A stretch of 64,000 bases of DNA from Bradyrhizobium diazoefficiens (GTDB lineage Bacteria; Pseudomonadota; Alphaproteobacteria; Rhizobiales; Xanthobacteraceae). The stretch spans positions 1 through 64,000 of the forward strand of contig NZ_JAFCJJ010000006.1 in the NCBI RefSeq assembly GCF_018131015.1. Direction: 5' to 3'. The notes beneath the pieces are model-generated. The model made no database searches and had not been told where the DNA came from. It saw nothing but the letters and a program-made list of their open reading frames with translations. The number at the start of each line of letters is the position of its first letter. The first letter of the stretch is position 1. Position numbers and translations under genes: made by a program. This document shows positions 38,622 to 47,900 of this stretch, piece by piece.

Positions 38622-39281
38622 CTAATTGCTTAGAGTGGGATTCGACGGCTTGAGTTCATCGCCGGCCTTGACCGCCACGAAGCGGGTGTCGACGCGATCG
38701 ACCAGGAGAACCAGGGTTCCCTGGGGCAGAGGCGACGACGATGGCGCCGCAACGGCGAGGACGAAGTGCCTGTTGCCGTGGACGTCGGCGACGCTGACGC
38801 GGCCGGGCGGCCCCTGGTCGAGCGGACCGATCACGACCTCGCCGACGCGGCCGACGAGGTCGCCGAGACCGACGGCGTAGCTTTCATCCTTCGGAATGGC
38901 CCGCGCGATCGTGCGGCTTGCGGCCCGGACCAGCGGGACCGAGACGGCGACCGCCCCGACCGAGGCGAGCGTCGCCGGCAACGGACCGGCGACCATCCGG
39001 GCGACGTCCTGGATCAGGAATCCGGTGATGGAGAAGGCGCCGAGCAGCAGCAGCAGGAAGATCAGAAGCGGCACGCCGCCGACATTGACCCAGGAGATGG
39101 CGTTGACGACGCCGTTGTTGCTGGGGTGAGCGAAGTCGATGTTGGTGCCGAGCATCTCGCTCAGCGAGGCCCCGACCAGCATCGAGACCACCTCGATCGA
39201 GCCGACGATGAGGATCATGGCCGCCGCGATCGCGAACGGCCTGACCTCTGGCGCCATGACGTGTTCGAGCAATGCGCTCAT
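38622..39281 (-). CDS. NfeD/YqiJ-like membrane protein with OB fold
   Basis: A 219-residue inner-membrane protein with three or four hydrophobic segments (RPFAIAAAMILIVGSIEVVS, VPLLIFLLLLLGAFSITGFL, and ATLASVGAVAVSVPLVRAA) followed by a C-terminal OB-fold domain of the NfeD type (GLGDLVGRVGEVVIGPLDQG, VSVADVHGNRHFVLA). NfeD-like proteins partner with SPFH/flotillin proteins, consistent with the next gene. It follows the PspA-like gene after 10 bp. Confidence 0.87.
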   Translation of the reverse strand: MSALLEHVMAPEVRPFAIAAAMILIVGSIEVVSMLVGASLSEMLGTNIDFAHPSNNGVVNAISWVNVGGVPLLIFLLLLLGAFSITGFLIQDVARMVAGPLPATLASVGAVAVSVPLVRAASRTIARAIPKDESYAVGLGDLVGRVGEVVIGPLDQGPPGRVSVADVHGNRHFVLAVAAPSSSPLPQGTLVLLVDRVDTRFVAVKAGDELKPSNPTLSN

Positions 39282-39291
39282 GACGCTGCAC

Positions 39292-40446
39292 TCAGGAGCG
39301 CGACTTCAACCGCGCGAGCCTCGCAGCAATTTCCTTGTCGCGATGCAACGCGCTGAGCTCGTCGATGTCGCTCGAGTACGGGATGCCCGCCGGCACGCCG
39401 GTGGCGCGCGCCACCGCCCGGCCCGCGCGCAACGCCTTCGCCGCGGCCGACCCGCCGCCGGCCTTCCGGGACGAATTTGGCGCCTGGCGGCTTGCGAGAG
39501 CCTCGCTCTTTTCGAGATCGGCGCGGCGCTGCTCGGCATCCTGGAGCGCCGAGAGCACGGCGCGCAGCGAGGTCACGCATTGCTCGATCTTCCCGTTGTT
39601 CTCGTCGATGGCGCGGGAGAGCACCTCGAACTGCGCCTCCAGGTCCATCTGCCGCGCGAGGCCAGCCCGCGCGAGATCGTCGCGCCCGTCGGTGACCGCG
39701 CCCTCGATCTTGGCGGCGAGATCGGTCATCTCGCGCTCGATTTCGGCGCGCCTGGCGTTGAGGCGATATTCCTCGGCCCGCGCGGCCGCGAGCGCGTCGC
39801 GCGCCTCGCTTTCCGCACGCTCGATCTCGCGGATGGCCTGTCCGACCACCTTGATCTTGTTCTTGCCTTCCGCCTGCTCGATCGCGTCATAGGCGATCCC
39901 GGCGATCAGGCGCCCGACCCGTGACAGGAAGTTGTCGGGGGCGGCAGCGATGGTATCCATGGCATTCTCCTCCTCTGGCAGACTGTTCGGCGTGACGCCG
40001 TAGTGAACTTCGAACCCCTCGTCGGTGCGAATGAGGTGCGCGGGCACGCTCTGCCCCCAGCCCTCGGCATAACCGGCATAGTCGAAGGGCACGCTGAAGC
40101 GGCCTTGCACGGTCGCGATCGAAATGGTCGCCGGGCCCTTGATCTTGGCGAGCTTGTCATCGAGCGGCAGGCGGCGGCCGGCCGCCGCCCGATAGTCGGC
40201 GCGGTCACGCAGGCCGAGCGTCACCAGCCGCGACGGCAGCGCGGTCTGCCTGCGGATCGGCTCATAGGCATGGGCATGGAGCAGGACCAGGTTGGAGCCG
40301 ACATTATGGCTCCGCGCGACCTCGTTCAGGATCGCCATCATCTGGTCATAGGCCTGAAATGTCGCCTCTAGCGCGGCCTGGGCGGCCGGATCAGGGGCAA
40401 GCCTGTAACGCAGCGCAGACGGCGCGTTTCGGGGCGTCGGGCTCAT
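39292..40446 (-). CDS. TnpB-N-like segment continuous with a PspA/IM30-like protein
   Basis: The 384-residue open frame has two parts. Residues 1-162 resemble the helix-turn-helix plus wedge region of IS605-type TnpB proteins: ALRYRLAPDPAAQAALEATF, then LPLDDKLAKIKGPATISIAT, then GRFSVPFDYAGYAEG and HLIRTDEGFEVHYGV. No RuvC nuclease motif or zinc ribbon follows. From MDTIAAAPDN (ATG 39960) to the end, 222 residues form a PspA/IM30-like coiled coil (GKNKIKVVGQAIREIERAES, ARQMDLEAQFEVLSRAID), the length of E. coli PspA. A strong ribosome site precedes 39960, so the PspA part may be made alone as well as in a fusion. It leads the operon with the YqiJ-like and flotillin genes. ATG 40446 has no clear ribosome site; GTG 40497 is an alternative. 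Confidence 0.75.
   Translation of the reverse strand: MSPTPRNAPSALRYRLAPDPAAQAALEATFQAYDQMMAILNEVARSHNVGSNLVLLHAHAYEPIRRQTALPSRLVTLGLRDRADYRAAAGRRLPLDDKLAKIKGPATISIATVQGRFSVPFDYAGYAEGWGQSVPAHLIRTDEGFEVHYGVTPNSLPEEENAMDTIAAAPDNFLSRVGRLIAGIAYDAIEQAEGKNKIKVVGQAIREIERAESEARDALAAARAEEYRLNARRAEIEREMTDLAAKIEGAVTDGRDDLARAGLARQMDLEAQFEVLSRAIDENNGKIEQCVTSLRAVLSALQDAEQRRADLEKSEALASRQAPNSSRKAGGGSAAAKALRAGRAVARATGVPAGIPYSSDIDELSALHRDKEIAARLARLKSRS
39967..39975 (-). promoter_or_regulatory. Internal ribosome binding site for the PspA-like part
   Basis: On the minus strand GAGGAGGAG lies six bases before ATG 39960, inside the continuous 384-codon frame. It is much stronger than anything at the upstream starts and supports internal initiation of a 222-residue PspA-like protein. 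Confidence 0.6.
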
Positions 40447-40455
40447 GGAAAGCAC

Positions 40456-40478
40456 TAAAGCACCATTTTGGTGCTTTA
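40456..40478 (-). promoter_or_regulatory. 23-bp palindrome with NtrC-site core
   Basis: Perfect 10-bp arms TAAAGCACCA and TGGTGCTTTA with a 3-bp spacer. The centre reads GCACC-N5-GGTGC, the NtrC half-site arrangement. It lies 10 bp upstream of ATG 40446. On the minus strand TTGTAA overlaps its start, so it could lie between promoter elements and act as an operator. No sigma-54 element was found beside it. Regulator identity is inference. Confidence 0.6.
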
Positions 40479-40710
40479 CAAGAGGGGGCTGGATCACGTT
40501 CCGCTGATTAGTCGCGGCCCACGCAGCCGGCGTTCAAGGCGGCTGACCGCCGTCCCCGGAATGATCCGGATTCAACAACGGCGAGACGAATGCAATCAAC
40601 CGCGTGCACGGGACAATCAGACCGGGCAGCACGAAGGGGATCAATCACGATGCGGAACTTGGAAGGCCATCCGGCGAGAACGTCGCTGCACGTCGCTAGG
40701 CAGAGCTGAC

Positions 40711-40824
40711 ATGACGTTGATCTCCGCCCTTCTGCAGATTGGCATCGGAATCGGCTCCGTTTCGGCTGGCTATTATCTGTTCGGATATCTGCAGGACGTG
40801 TTGAGCAACCGGCGCGCAAGCTGA
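40711..40824 (+). CDS. Possible 37-residue membrane peptide
   Basis: The 570-bp gap between the PspA-like operon and the small Cys-rich gene contains a plus-strand frame starting MTLISALLQIGIGIGSVSAG and ending YLFGYLQDVLSNRRAS: one membrane helix with a positively charged end, the look of a small membrane protein. The ribosome site (GGCAGAG) is weak and there is no family recognition. Nothing else coding is seen in this gap. Confidence 0.35.
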   Translation: MTLISALLQIGIGIGSVSAGYYLFGYLQDVLSNRRAS

Positions 40825-41013
40825 GTTCGCTGGCTGCGGCTTCGTCTGCGCAAATGTGTGCGCCCCTCGAATCAGATGATCGTTCCGACCGCGCATACCG
40901 CGTCCGGAAATCCGCCAATCAACACCTTATCCGCAGCATATCCACAGCCGTCCCCCGGCGCATTTATGCTGGTCGCACAAAGTACTTGCTGCGCACAAAA
41001 CCACAATTCGCGC

Positions 41014-41274
41014 TCAGTTGCCGGCTTGCTCGAACTGGATCCGGCAGGCCTCGCTCAGACCGGCCCGGTTGCGCCGCAGGCAGGCCGTGATCGCGCGGAC
41101 ATTGGGGATCTCGCCGGCGCACAGACGGTAGACGTCCGGCGAGCAGGCCCGTCGCTTCTCCGGGGTTCCCTGAGCATGGGCGGCGGACGTGAACAGCGCC
41201 AGGAACAGCCCGACCGCCGAAGCCCGGTGCGCCCGGCTCCTCACGCCCGCAAACCGCAAGAACCTCGCCTTCAT
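41014..41274 (-). CDS. Small exported Cys-rich-repeat protein
   Basis: An 86-residue exported protein. The N-terminus is a long signal peptide (RASAVGLFLALFTSAAHAQG). The 47-residue mature part has four cysteines in the pattern ACSPDVYRLCAGEIPNVRAI then ACLRRNRAGLSEACR, which matches the cysteine-rich repeat also seen in eukaryotic Golgi/FGFR proteins and in many Bradyrhizobium hypothetical proteins. Periplasmic, disulfide-bonded; function unknown. It is monocistronic. Confidence 0.7.
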   Translation of the reverse strand: MKARFLRFAGVRSRAHRASAVGLFLALFTSAAHAQGTPEKRRACSPDVYRLCAGEIPNVRAITACLRRNRAGLSEACRIQFEQAGN

Positions 41275-41535
41275 GACCGGTCTCCCGTCTGCCAGCCCGC
41301 CCCGGCCGCCTTCGGCCGGTGTCGCGCCAAGGGCTACGGGAAATAAACTTCAGGGAATGTGATTTCTTTCACACGGGCCGACGCCCGGTGGGGCCTAGGG
41401 TCCGGGGCGGGATTTTTTAGACATTGCTAACCAAACGCGGCCCAGGCCGCCGGATCGTTAAAATGCGAACGATCGGCTCAATCGGGCAACAAACCAGCTC
41501 TGCGACATTGCGCCATCCGTGCTCCGGAGGGTGTG

Positions 41536-41730
41536 ATGAGCGAAGCCGAATTCAACTTGCTGCTGGATACCGTCCGGAACGCCATGGTCCTTGACGAATT
41601 GATGCCCACGCCGGAGGAGGAATTCGTGCCCCGCTCGTGGAGCTATGACGCTGCGCCCAAGGCGGCCAATGACAATGACGGTGCCTGGCCGCTCGTGCCC
41701 TTTCCGGACACCTGGTACGCCGCCTGCTGA
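41536..41730 (+). CDS. Small acidic protein, function unknown
   Basis: A 64-residue soluble protein (MSEAEFNLLLDTVRNAMVLD, then ELMPTPEEEF, ending FPDTWYAAC). A good GGAGG ribosome site lies five bases upstream of ATG 41536. The composition is protein-like, with a helical N-terminus and a Trp/Pro-rich end. I do not recognise it. It is convergent with the next small gene. The 260 bp before it show no gene. Confidence 0.5.
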   Translation: MSEAEFNLLLDTVRNAMVLDELMPTPEEEFVPRSWSYDAAPKAANDNDGAWPLVPFPDTWYAAC

Positions 41731-41823
41731 CGCCACCTGCGTACCTGATCGCGCATCGATTTCGCGCTCGCATCGTGAACCTCGCGAGATCGACCGCACG
41801 CGCGGGTTGCGGCTCGGCCGCGA

Positions 41824-41976
41824 TCACTTGTTGACGACAGGCAGGTCCTCGCCCTCTTGCGATTGCCGGTCGGTATCGGCCGGCGGAAAAATGCTGTCGT
41901 AGATCGCGCGCGCCTCGCGAATGAGCCGCGCCCGCTCCAGTTCGGACTTCGAGACAAATCGAACGACGTCGCCCAC
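41824..41976 (-). CDS. 50-residue hypothetical protein
   Basis: A GTG-started minus-strand frame (GTG 41976, GGAGAG just upstream) encoding GDVVRFVSKSELERARLIRE, then ARAIYDSIFPPADTDRQSQ and a short tail ending VVNK. The charged, helical composition is protein-like and similar small proteins are, as I recall, common in Bradyrhizobium. There is no in-frame ATG. Function unknown. The 280 bp between it and the protease gene show no further gene. Confidence 0.5.
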   Translation of the reverse strand: MGDVVRFVSKSELERARLIREARAIYDSIFPPADTDRQSQEGEDLPVVNK

Positions 41977-42259
41977 GTGCTCTCCATATCCAGGGTTGAT
42001 CGGGCCGCATCAGCCGGATGATGCGAACTCTATGCCAAGCGACATGAATCGAAGGTTTCCGGCAATCCCCGGGCGATTCCGGTGACCGGGGTCGTGGCGC
42101 CGCCGCCAGCGGATGCCGCGCAGTCTGGAATCGGTCGCCAGACGCGCGCGCTTGACCCGCTAAGGTTGTTCTTGCCAGCGAGCCGACGTAGGATGTCGAT
42201 GCCCGCGATATTACGGCCGAAGTTATTGAGCGCAGGAATTTTAAGCAAAGACAACGGCA

Positions 42260-43792
42260 ATGCCGCTCGAAGACTATTGGTTCGACCGCGCCGCTGAAAT
42301 CAGGGTTGTGGCGGCGGATGGCAAGCCCATTCGACGGGGCTCCGGATTCATGATCGCGCCCGGCGTGATCCTGACGGCGCTGCATGTCGTCGTGGGAGAA
42401 CACGCGGTGCCGCGGACGCCGTTGTCCTGCGACGTTAGAATTCTCGCCGACATCAATGCCCACGGCCTCGACGATGCGAAGTACTGCAAGGCCGAGCTCA
42501 AATGGCCGGCTCCCGGCACCTCGATCGACGAGGCCGCCGACGCCGCACTGATCGTGGTCAGCGAGCAGGATCGCACACCGGGCATGATCGATTGCGCCGC
42601 CCTTCCCGTGCTCGACAGCCGCAACGCCTGCATCGTGGCCGGCGTCGGCATGCCCGCCTATGCGCAGGCGCTCGATCGCGTGCGCAACCGGGCCGGATTT
42701 CGCGAGATCAACGGCCGGATCGGCATCCGCCTAGAAACCGATGCACTGCTCGAGCTGACGCTGGACGATCAAAAGCATCCGGAGCCTGCCGAGTGGAAGG
42801 GTGCATCCGGTGCCGTGCTCCTCAACGCCAAGGGCGAGGCCCTGGTCGGAATTCTCGTCCACGCCGATCACACCGGCTATGACGCGATCAAGAGCGATCC
42901 GTCGCGCCCCTTCATGGTCGAGATGCTGGCCGATTTCGCCGAGACCGACGGCTTCCGGAACGTCGTCGATCTCGAGATCATGCACGAGGTCGCGGGCGCA
43001 CCGACCGCGGACATCCCGCAGAAGTACCTGCAGAAGGCTCGCGTTCTCCTGCACCGGCTCGACCGCACGAGCCAGGTCAGGCAACTCGCCAAGGTGCTGA
43101 AGAACGCAACGACGGACGCCTACCGGCCCGTCGTGCTGGTGTCGCACATGAAGGAGCAGGACTGTCCGGACGTTTTCATCGAGACCCTCTCGGCGCGATT
43201 GATGGAGGCGTTCAAGGAGCGCCAGCAGTGCTACTGGAAGCCGAGTGACCTGAGCTGGCGGCTCGCCGCCTCGCCGCGGCGGGCCGTCGCGGCACTGAAA
43301 TCCGATATCATCGACGATGTCGCGGCGGCCGACGACGCCGGCCTCGATGCCGCTCTTGAGGCCGGCCAAAGCAAGCGTTTCTTCGCGGTGCGGATCGATT
43401 CCGAGGCAGAAGCTCCGACCGAGGAGGCGCTGCGGGACTTGCTGCAATGGTGGTTCGCCCGGTCACATTGCAAGGACGGTCCGCCGATCCTGCTGATCCG
43501 GGTCATCGATTCCCTGAGCGACGGCGAGCAATGCCCGAAGGCGAAGGTCATCTACGGGCTCGTCGAGTCCCTGTTCACCGGCTCGCCTCCGTTTGTCGAT
43601 ATCGACCAGATCCTGGAGCCGTTGACGCGATGCCGGGTCAAGGATCTCGAGGAGTGGACCGACCTCAACCTGAAGGCTCATATCGGCAATCATTGCGATG
43701 CGCTGCTGAAGCGCTTCAACACGCGCATCGAAAGCAAGGTTGGTTCGGGGAATCCGTTCCGCCTGCGCATCATCCAGGAAGCACTCTATTGA
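42260..43792 (+). CDS. Trypsin-like serine protease with iSTAND-like region
   Basis: A 510-residue cytosolic protein, with no signal peptide. Residues 10-215 are a trypsin-like domain: RGSGFMIAPGVILTALHVV with His42, the Asp in EAADAALIVV (D94) and the nucleophile Ser183 in WKGASGAVLL, so the triad appears complete. Around residues 262-315, LLHRLDRTSQVRQLAKVLKN followed by PVVLVSHMKEQDCPDVFIE resembles the inactive-STAND domain linked to trypsin domains in predicted conflict systems. The C-terminal 190 residues are unassigned and may be the VMAP-type partner domain. It is the first gene of a four-gene cassette, 18 bp before the AAA gene. The lack of export signal separates it from DegP-type proteases. 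Confidence 0.8.
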   Translation: MPLEDYWFDRAAEIRVVAADGKPIRRGSGFMIAPGVILTALHVVVGEHAVPRTPLSCDVRILADINAHGLDDAKYCKAELKWPAPGTSIDEAADAALIVVSEQDRTPGMIDCAALPVLDSRNACIVAGVGMPAYAQALDRVRNRAGFREINGRIGIRLETDALLELTLDDQKHPEPAEWKGASGAVLLNAKGEALVGILVHADHTGYDAIKSDPSRPFMVEMLADFAETDGFRNVVDLEIMHEVAGAPTADIPQKYLQKARVLLHRLDRTSQVRQLAKVLKNATTDAYRPVVLVSHMKEQDCPDVFIETLSARLMEAFKERQQCYWKPSDLSWRLAASPRRAVAALKSDIIDDVAAADDAGLDAALEAGQSKRFFAVRIDSEAEAPTEEALRDLLQWWFARSHCKDGPPILLIRVIDSLSDGEQCPKAKVIYGLVESLFTGSPPFVDIDQILEPLTRCRVKDLEEWTDLNLKAHIGNHCDALLKRFNTRIESKVGSGNPFRLRIIQEALY

Positions 43793-43810
43793 ATTGATGG
43801 GGCCGCTGTC

Positions 43811-44941
43811 ATGGCAGACGATCGCATCGCTGATTTGCGCAAGCTGTTGGCCGAGGCCGGCGAGCCGGGTGAGCACGAGCCCTGGTTCTCGCCGCGGGTC
43901 ATGCCGCTCCTGCCCCGCCCGATCGGCGCCAAGAACTCCAGGAAGAAGTCGGACAGGACGGAGCCGACCTACAGCTTTTCTCCCGCGCACAAGCGCGCCA
44001 TTCAGGTCGCGCTGCTGCTCCGGCAGCCTCTGCTGCTGACGGGTGAGCCCGGCGTCGGCAAGACACAGTCGGCCCGCGCCCTCGCCCATGCTTTGGGGCT
44101 CCGCTATGACCGTTTCGACGTCAAGTCGACCACGACCGGCCGCGACCTGCTCTACAGCTTCGATGACGTGGCGCGCTTTCGCGATGCCGCGATGGCCCGC
44201 CTGGAGGGTGCATCGGCCAGAAGCGGCGGACTGGCCAGATATGTCGAGCTGTCGGCGCTCGGCCGCGCCATCGTGCTGTCAGCCGGAGCGGACAAGGAGG
44301 TGCCGAGCCATCTCTCGCGCAAGGCGCTGCTGGGCGAGGATGCGCCAGAGGACGGCGCGCTGACGCTCGGGAAATTGTTTCCCGGCGTCTTCAGGGAGCA
44401 GGCCGAGGCGCAAAGCCTGGTTCTCGTGGACGAGCTCGACAAGGCGCCACGGGACACGCCGAACGACCTGCTGGTCGAGTTCGAAGAAATGAGGTTGCGT
44501 ATTCCGGAGCTCGGCGACGTGCAGGTTGAGGCGGAGGAGAGCCGCTGGCCCGTTCTGATCGTGACGTCGAATTCGGAACGCAGTCTTCCCGACCCCTTCC
44601 TGCGGCGCTGCGTGTTCCATCATCTGACGCTCAGTCCGGACTCGCTGCCTGGAATCGTGCTGCTGCAGTTGCCCGACATGGCGGGGGATCCGGCCGTGGC
44701 GGAGCTGATCAAGGTCTTCAACGGCATCCGCGCCGACCTTACCGGCCTGCAAAAGCCGCCGAGCACGGCGGAGCTGATCGGTGCGGCCGCGCTGCTGCGG
44801 GCCTGGCCGCGCCAGGACGGCAACCCCGTCGACCTGAAGAATATGGAGCTGCAAAGGGCGCTCGCCGGCGTGCTCGGCAAGATCAAGGTCGATATTGATC
44901 TCATCGAGCAATATCTGGCCCGGCGCGCCTCACCGCCATGA
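43811..44941 (+). CDS. MoxR-type AAA+ ATPase
   Basis: A 376-residue AAA+ ATPase of the MoxR group. Walker A is GEPGVGKT (78-85), Walker B LVLVDELDKAP (203-213, D207/E208), sensor 1 TSNSE (252-256), followed by LPDPFLRRCVFHHL with the likely Arg finger. The insert region after Walker A (FDVKSTTTGRDLLYSFDDV) is the MoxR type. MoxR proteins work with vWA-domain partners to remodel targets. Here it lies between the protease gene and the vWA-like membrane protein gene, whose start overlaps its stop by 4 bp, so the three are very likely one complex. Confidence 0.9.
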   Translation: MADDRIADLRKLLAEAGEPGEHEPWFSPRVMPLLPRPIGAKNSRKKSDRTEPTYSFSPAHKRAIQVALLLRQPLLLTGEPGVGKTQSARALAHALGLRYDRFDVKSTTTGRDLLYSFDDVARFRDAAMARLEGASARSGGLARYVELSALGRAIVLSAGADKEVPSHLSRKALLGEDAPEDGALTLGKLFPGVFREQAEAQSLVLVDELDKAPRDTPNDLLVEFEEMRLRIPELGDVQVEAEESRWPVLIVTSNSERSLPDPFLRRCVFHHLTLSPDSLPGIVLLQLPDMAGDPAVAELIKVFNGIRADLTGLQKPPSTAELIGAAALLRAWPRQDGNPVDLKNMELQRALAGVLGKIKVDIDLIEQYLARRASPP

Positions 44942-47900
44942 TGGCCACAGCCAGCGAGATCGACGACGTCCGCCCGGCACTGGAGCGCCTGCTCGAGCCG
45001 CTGAACGGCACGCTCGACGATCTCCTGGACGCTGCCGCCGACGCCGGCATGCTCATCACGCAAGACCGGCGCCAGCGGCTCTATCTGCTCGCCTGGCGCC
45101 TCGCCGAGGCCGATATCACCTTTCGCGATGCGCACGATGCCGCAGTCACCCTCGGCTCGGTGCTGTGCGCGACCGCAGAGGATCAGGTGTCGTTCGCGCG
45201 CGAGCTTAACCGGATCTGGCGGGAGCCGGTGCCGGCAGGCTTCCTGGACCTTCTCAGAGGCAGGCGGGGCGAGGAAAGAAGCCGCCCCGCCGACCGACCT
45301 GCACCACGATTGGCACCGGCGCTGGCGCGGCTCGCCGCGCGGCCTCTGTTGATTGCAATCTTGATCCTGACCGTCGTCGTCATCGTGTTGGGCCTGCTCG
45401 TCTGGTCAGTTGCGATGTTCCCGGGCGACCAGCCGTCCGCACTTCCGACCCTGCCGAACCTGCCTGTGCGCAAGGAGGGCGACCTGCTGCTCGCCGCAGC
45501 GCTCGACGTCGCCCAGCGCATGCTGCTTGCCCTGCCCGCAGCGATAGCTGCCTGGTTGGCGTGGACGTGGTGGAAACCGGCGACAAGGTCCCTCATTTCA
45601 AGGGAGCAAGGGGCGGCCGAGCAACTTGAGAGATTCACGCGTCCGGATTTCAACGCGCTGTTTCGGGGGACCACGGTCCGTCTTGCCTTCGATACCCTGC
45701 GGCGCGCCGTGCGGACGGAATCGTCGCGGGTCGACGTGCCGTCCTCGCTGCGCGCGACCGTGCGTGCCGCTGGCTGGCCGACCATTCGACGGGCCACCCA
45801 GCGCAACAGCCTTGAAGTGGTGCTGTTCGTCGACCGCGAAGGCGTGGCCGACCATCTCGCGTTCCTCGCTCAATTGCTCGAGGACCGTCTGCGCGCCGCC
45901 GGCGCAACGGTGACGCGCTACGATTTCCGCCTGATCCCGACCCGCCTGACCCAGGTCAGCGGACGGCCTGAGGGCACCCTCGTGGAGGACGTCGAACGCG
46001 TGGTGTCGCGCCATGTCGGCCAGCGCCTGATCCTGGTCGGCGATGGTCACGGTCTGGTTCAGGGTAACGATCTCGATGGCGAGTTGCGGCTGCGCCGCCT
46101 GCTCGGCGAGTTCGCCCAGGTTCATGTCCTGACCCCAACGCCTGAGGAGTGCTGGGAAGACCACGAGCGGCGCCTGCTCCAGGCCGGCTTCAACGTCGCC
46201 TTCTGCGACCGCCAGGGTCTCGAGGACACCGCACGCATCTCCACGCTGGTGGATTGGACCGAGCCCCTCGCGGCCCTGATCAGGACTATCCGCGGCGACG
46301 GCGATCCATTCCTGTCGCATCTGGAAGCCGAATATCACCGCTATGCCGCCGACTATCCGCTCATTCAGCCCAGGGAAGGCGCGCCGGACGGACCGATTGC
46401 CACGACCGGCTTGAGTGCGCTCCAGATCCGCGCGCTGGTGTCCTCGCTGCAGGCCTGGATGGGCTCGCGCCCCGCGCTCCGGCTGTTGGTCGCGATCGCC
46501 GTTTTTCCGAGCGTGAAGCCCGCCTATACCTTTGCGATCGCCGACGCGCTGCGACAGGACCCGGACGCACCGGGCGCCGAGCTCGGCGAGGAGCTCTATG
46601 CGCGGCTTGCCCGGCTGCCGTGGCTGCGTGACGGCCGCTTCCCCGACTGGCTCCGCCTCGCGCTGGTCAGGCGGTTGACCGACACCGAGCGCGAGGCCAT
46701 GGCGCGCGCGCATGTCAAGCTGCTGGCGCCGATGGCGGTCGCGCACGGCGAGGTCCTTGCGCAGGCAAGCCTGGAGATCGCCAGGCGCAGCCTCCGCGCC
46801 AACATGAACCCCGATCATCCGATGGCGGAGCGTCTGTTCCTGGCCACGCTGTTCGGCCAGCCTCCAAAATCCGACCTGCTGCGTCCGCAAGCCAGTGCGG
46901 CCATGACCGAGCGGCTGGGCGAGCAATTGAAGCTGGCATCCCGGATCGTCGGCTCCGGATTTTTTGCCGTCGCGATCCTCTGCTTCCTGTTCAAGGACAG
47001 CATCGTGCTGCCGCTGCTGGCTGCAGCCGAGCAAGGGATTCGGACTTCCATATCCCCGCTCCTCCCCGAAATCCCGCCTGCCATCGCCGCGGCGTCGGTC
47101 GTCTGCTCGCTGCTGGCGTTTTTCTGGCCCGGACGCCGGGCCGGGACCACGGCGGAAGCGCCGGCGGAATCGATCTGGGACCGGTTGCGCCGCGAGCCAT
47201 GGTGGCTTCGCCCGTCGCTGGGCGCGACCAGCCTCATCTTGTCCGCGTTGAGCTTCAAGGCGGACTTTGGCCGCTCGTCCGAACTCCCGCTCGCGACGAT
47301 GCTGCTGTCCCTGGCAACGCTCGCAAACGTCGTGCTGGAGCGGCATCCGCGCTGGAACAGCGATCTCCGGGTGTTGCCGGACGTCGACGAAGCGGGCGTC
47401 TCGGGCGCGGCGTCGAGCTACCGGCTTGGAGACATCATCGCGTCTCAGGCCATGCTGGGACCGTCCCTTGCCGCCGTGGGCCTGCTGTTTCTCGGCGGCT
47501 CCGTCATCTTTGCGATGTTTGCGGCGATCGTCATTCTGTCCAATTCCTGGATGGGATCATTCGTGACGGTGCCGATCGCATCCCTTGCATGGATGGCTTA
47601 TGCCGTAGTCCTGCGCCGGAGCGTGCTGGGGTCATGGTTGTTGACCGCTCCCGACGGGACGCAACGGCACATCTTGACCGATTTTTGCGCGGCTGCGGTG
47701 GCGCTTTCGATCGGGCTTGTCGGCAGCCACGCCGCCGAGCTCAGGTCCAATTGGACCAGCTTCGGTCCCGTAGTCCTGCTGTTGTTTACGCTCCTGACGA
47801 TGTTTTTGCCGTTCGATGCGCTCGGGCTCCGCCCATTCGCGACGCCGGCACCGCAGGGCGGCCGCGTGCGCGCCAATATCGCGATCTCGTTTCTGACCTC

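Noticed and set aside
39963-40446. Intact IS605 TnpB transposon
   Set aside because: No RuvC motifs, no zinc ribbon, no TnpA and no visible element ends; only the N-terminal half is recognisable.
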